A stretch of 13,315 nt of DNA from Deinococcus sp. (GTDB lineage: Bacteria > Deinococcota > Deinococci > Deinococcales > Deinococcaceae). How positions within the stretch are numbered: position 1 is the first letter of the stretch; each line of letters opens with the position of its first letter. The notes under the pieces were generated by a model, which was not told where the DNA came from, did not search any database, and worked only from the letters and a program-made list of their open reading frames with translations. The stretch lies in the NCBI GenBank assembly GCA_018260375.1, contig JAGLBF010000060.1:1-13315 (forward strand), read 5' to 3'. A program made the translations under genes and the position numbers. Positions 13,126-13,315 of the stretch are shown here, piece after piece.

Positions 13126-13265
13126 TCATACGGACTGCCGCTAAATTCCACCACAGTCGGAAAAGCGCCGCCTGCGGTTCCATACCGCACAGTCCGTATG
13201 CTGTTCCCACTCGCATCCGCTCGGATTGATTCGGAAGTACGCCAAATCAATCGGAATCCGTATCA
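13126..13265 (+). repeat. 140-bp dispersed element, complete copy near right edge
   Basis: A complete copy with termini TCATACGGACT and AATCCGTATCA, the perfect inner inverted repeat at 13127-13137 and 13190-13200, and the second hairpin. The flanks GGCGT (13121-13125) and GTCGT (13266-13270) agree in four of five bases, as an aged 5-bp target duplication would. Confidence 0.92.
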
Positions 13266-13315
13266 GTCGTGCCACCTGGGACGAATCGGAACCGCCTTAG
13301 GCTATCCTTATTGAG

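Overview
The window looks like a stretch of a Deinococcus-type chromosome. It is GC-rich, intergenic spaces are filled with short palindromic repeats, several genes carry a TANNNT -10 box only 6-7 bp before the start codon (the leaderless promoter arrangement known from Deinococcus), and the genes include a long TrmB and a short GidA-related flavoprotein of the kind known from Thermus. The genus is inferred, not proven.

Layout. On the minus strand lie a six-pass membrane protein of unknown function (to 996), an L-asparaginase (1349-2374), a tRNA m7G methyltransferase TrmB with a long C-terminal extension (2506-3513) and a GidA-like FAD protein (3842-4636). On the plus strand follow a DUF21/CBS/CorC-type membrane protein (4758-6107) and cytidine deaminase (6300-6698). 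A Sco-type copper chaperone (6932-7522) and an Lrp/AsnC regulator (7648-8127) are on the minus strand. The regulator is divergent from alanine dehydrogenase (8283-9467), a pairing typical of local alanine-responsive control. A P-loop ATPase (9754-10542) overlaps by 10 bp with an enolase-superfamily enzyme (10533-11624). Then come tRNA-Thr(CGT) with a textbook sigma70 promoter (11991-12065), a hairpin with a T-run that also buries a Shine-Dalgarno sequence of a 33-codon ORF, and an orphan IS630-type OrfA (12308-12823, minus).

The most striking feature is a 140-bp dispersed element with inverted termini (TCATACGGACT ... AATCCGTATCA) and two internal hairpins. There are four complete copies (3559-3698 reversed, 9473-9612, 11771-11910, 13126-13265), one cut by the left window edge (1-53) and 5' fragments (about 1191-1227, possibly 12840-12862). 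One copy is flanked by a perfect 5-bp duplication, which suggests a non-autonomous mobile element (MITE-like). A second, shorter repeat family (about 6831-6917, 9610-9694, 11640-11742) has the same termini but a different interior, and one of its copies is fused head-to-tail to a 140-bp element. The copies lie between genes, usually just past a stop codon.

The genes are mainly housekeeping and catabolic: asparagine hydrolysis, alanine oxidation, pyrimidine salvage, tRNA modification, copper delivery. No phage, CRISPR or defence locus is visible. The novelty, if any, lies in the repeat families, the leaderless promoters, homopolymer tracts around the Sco gene and a mismatch in the tRNA acceptor stem.
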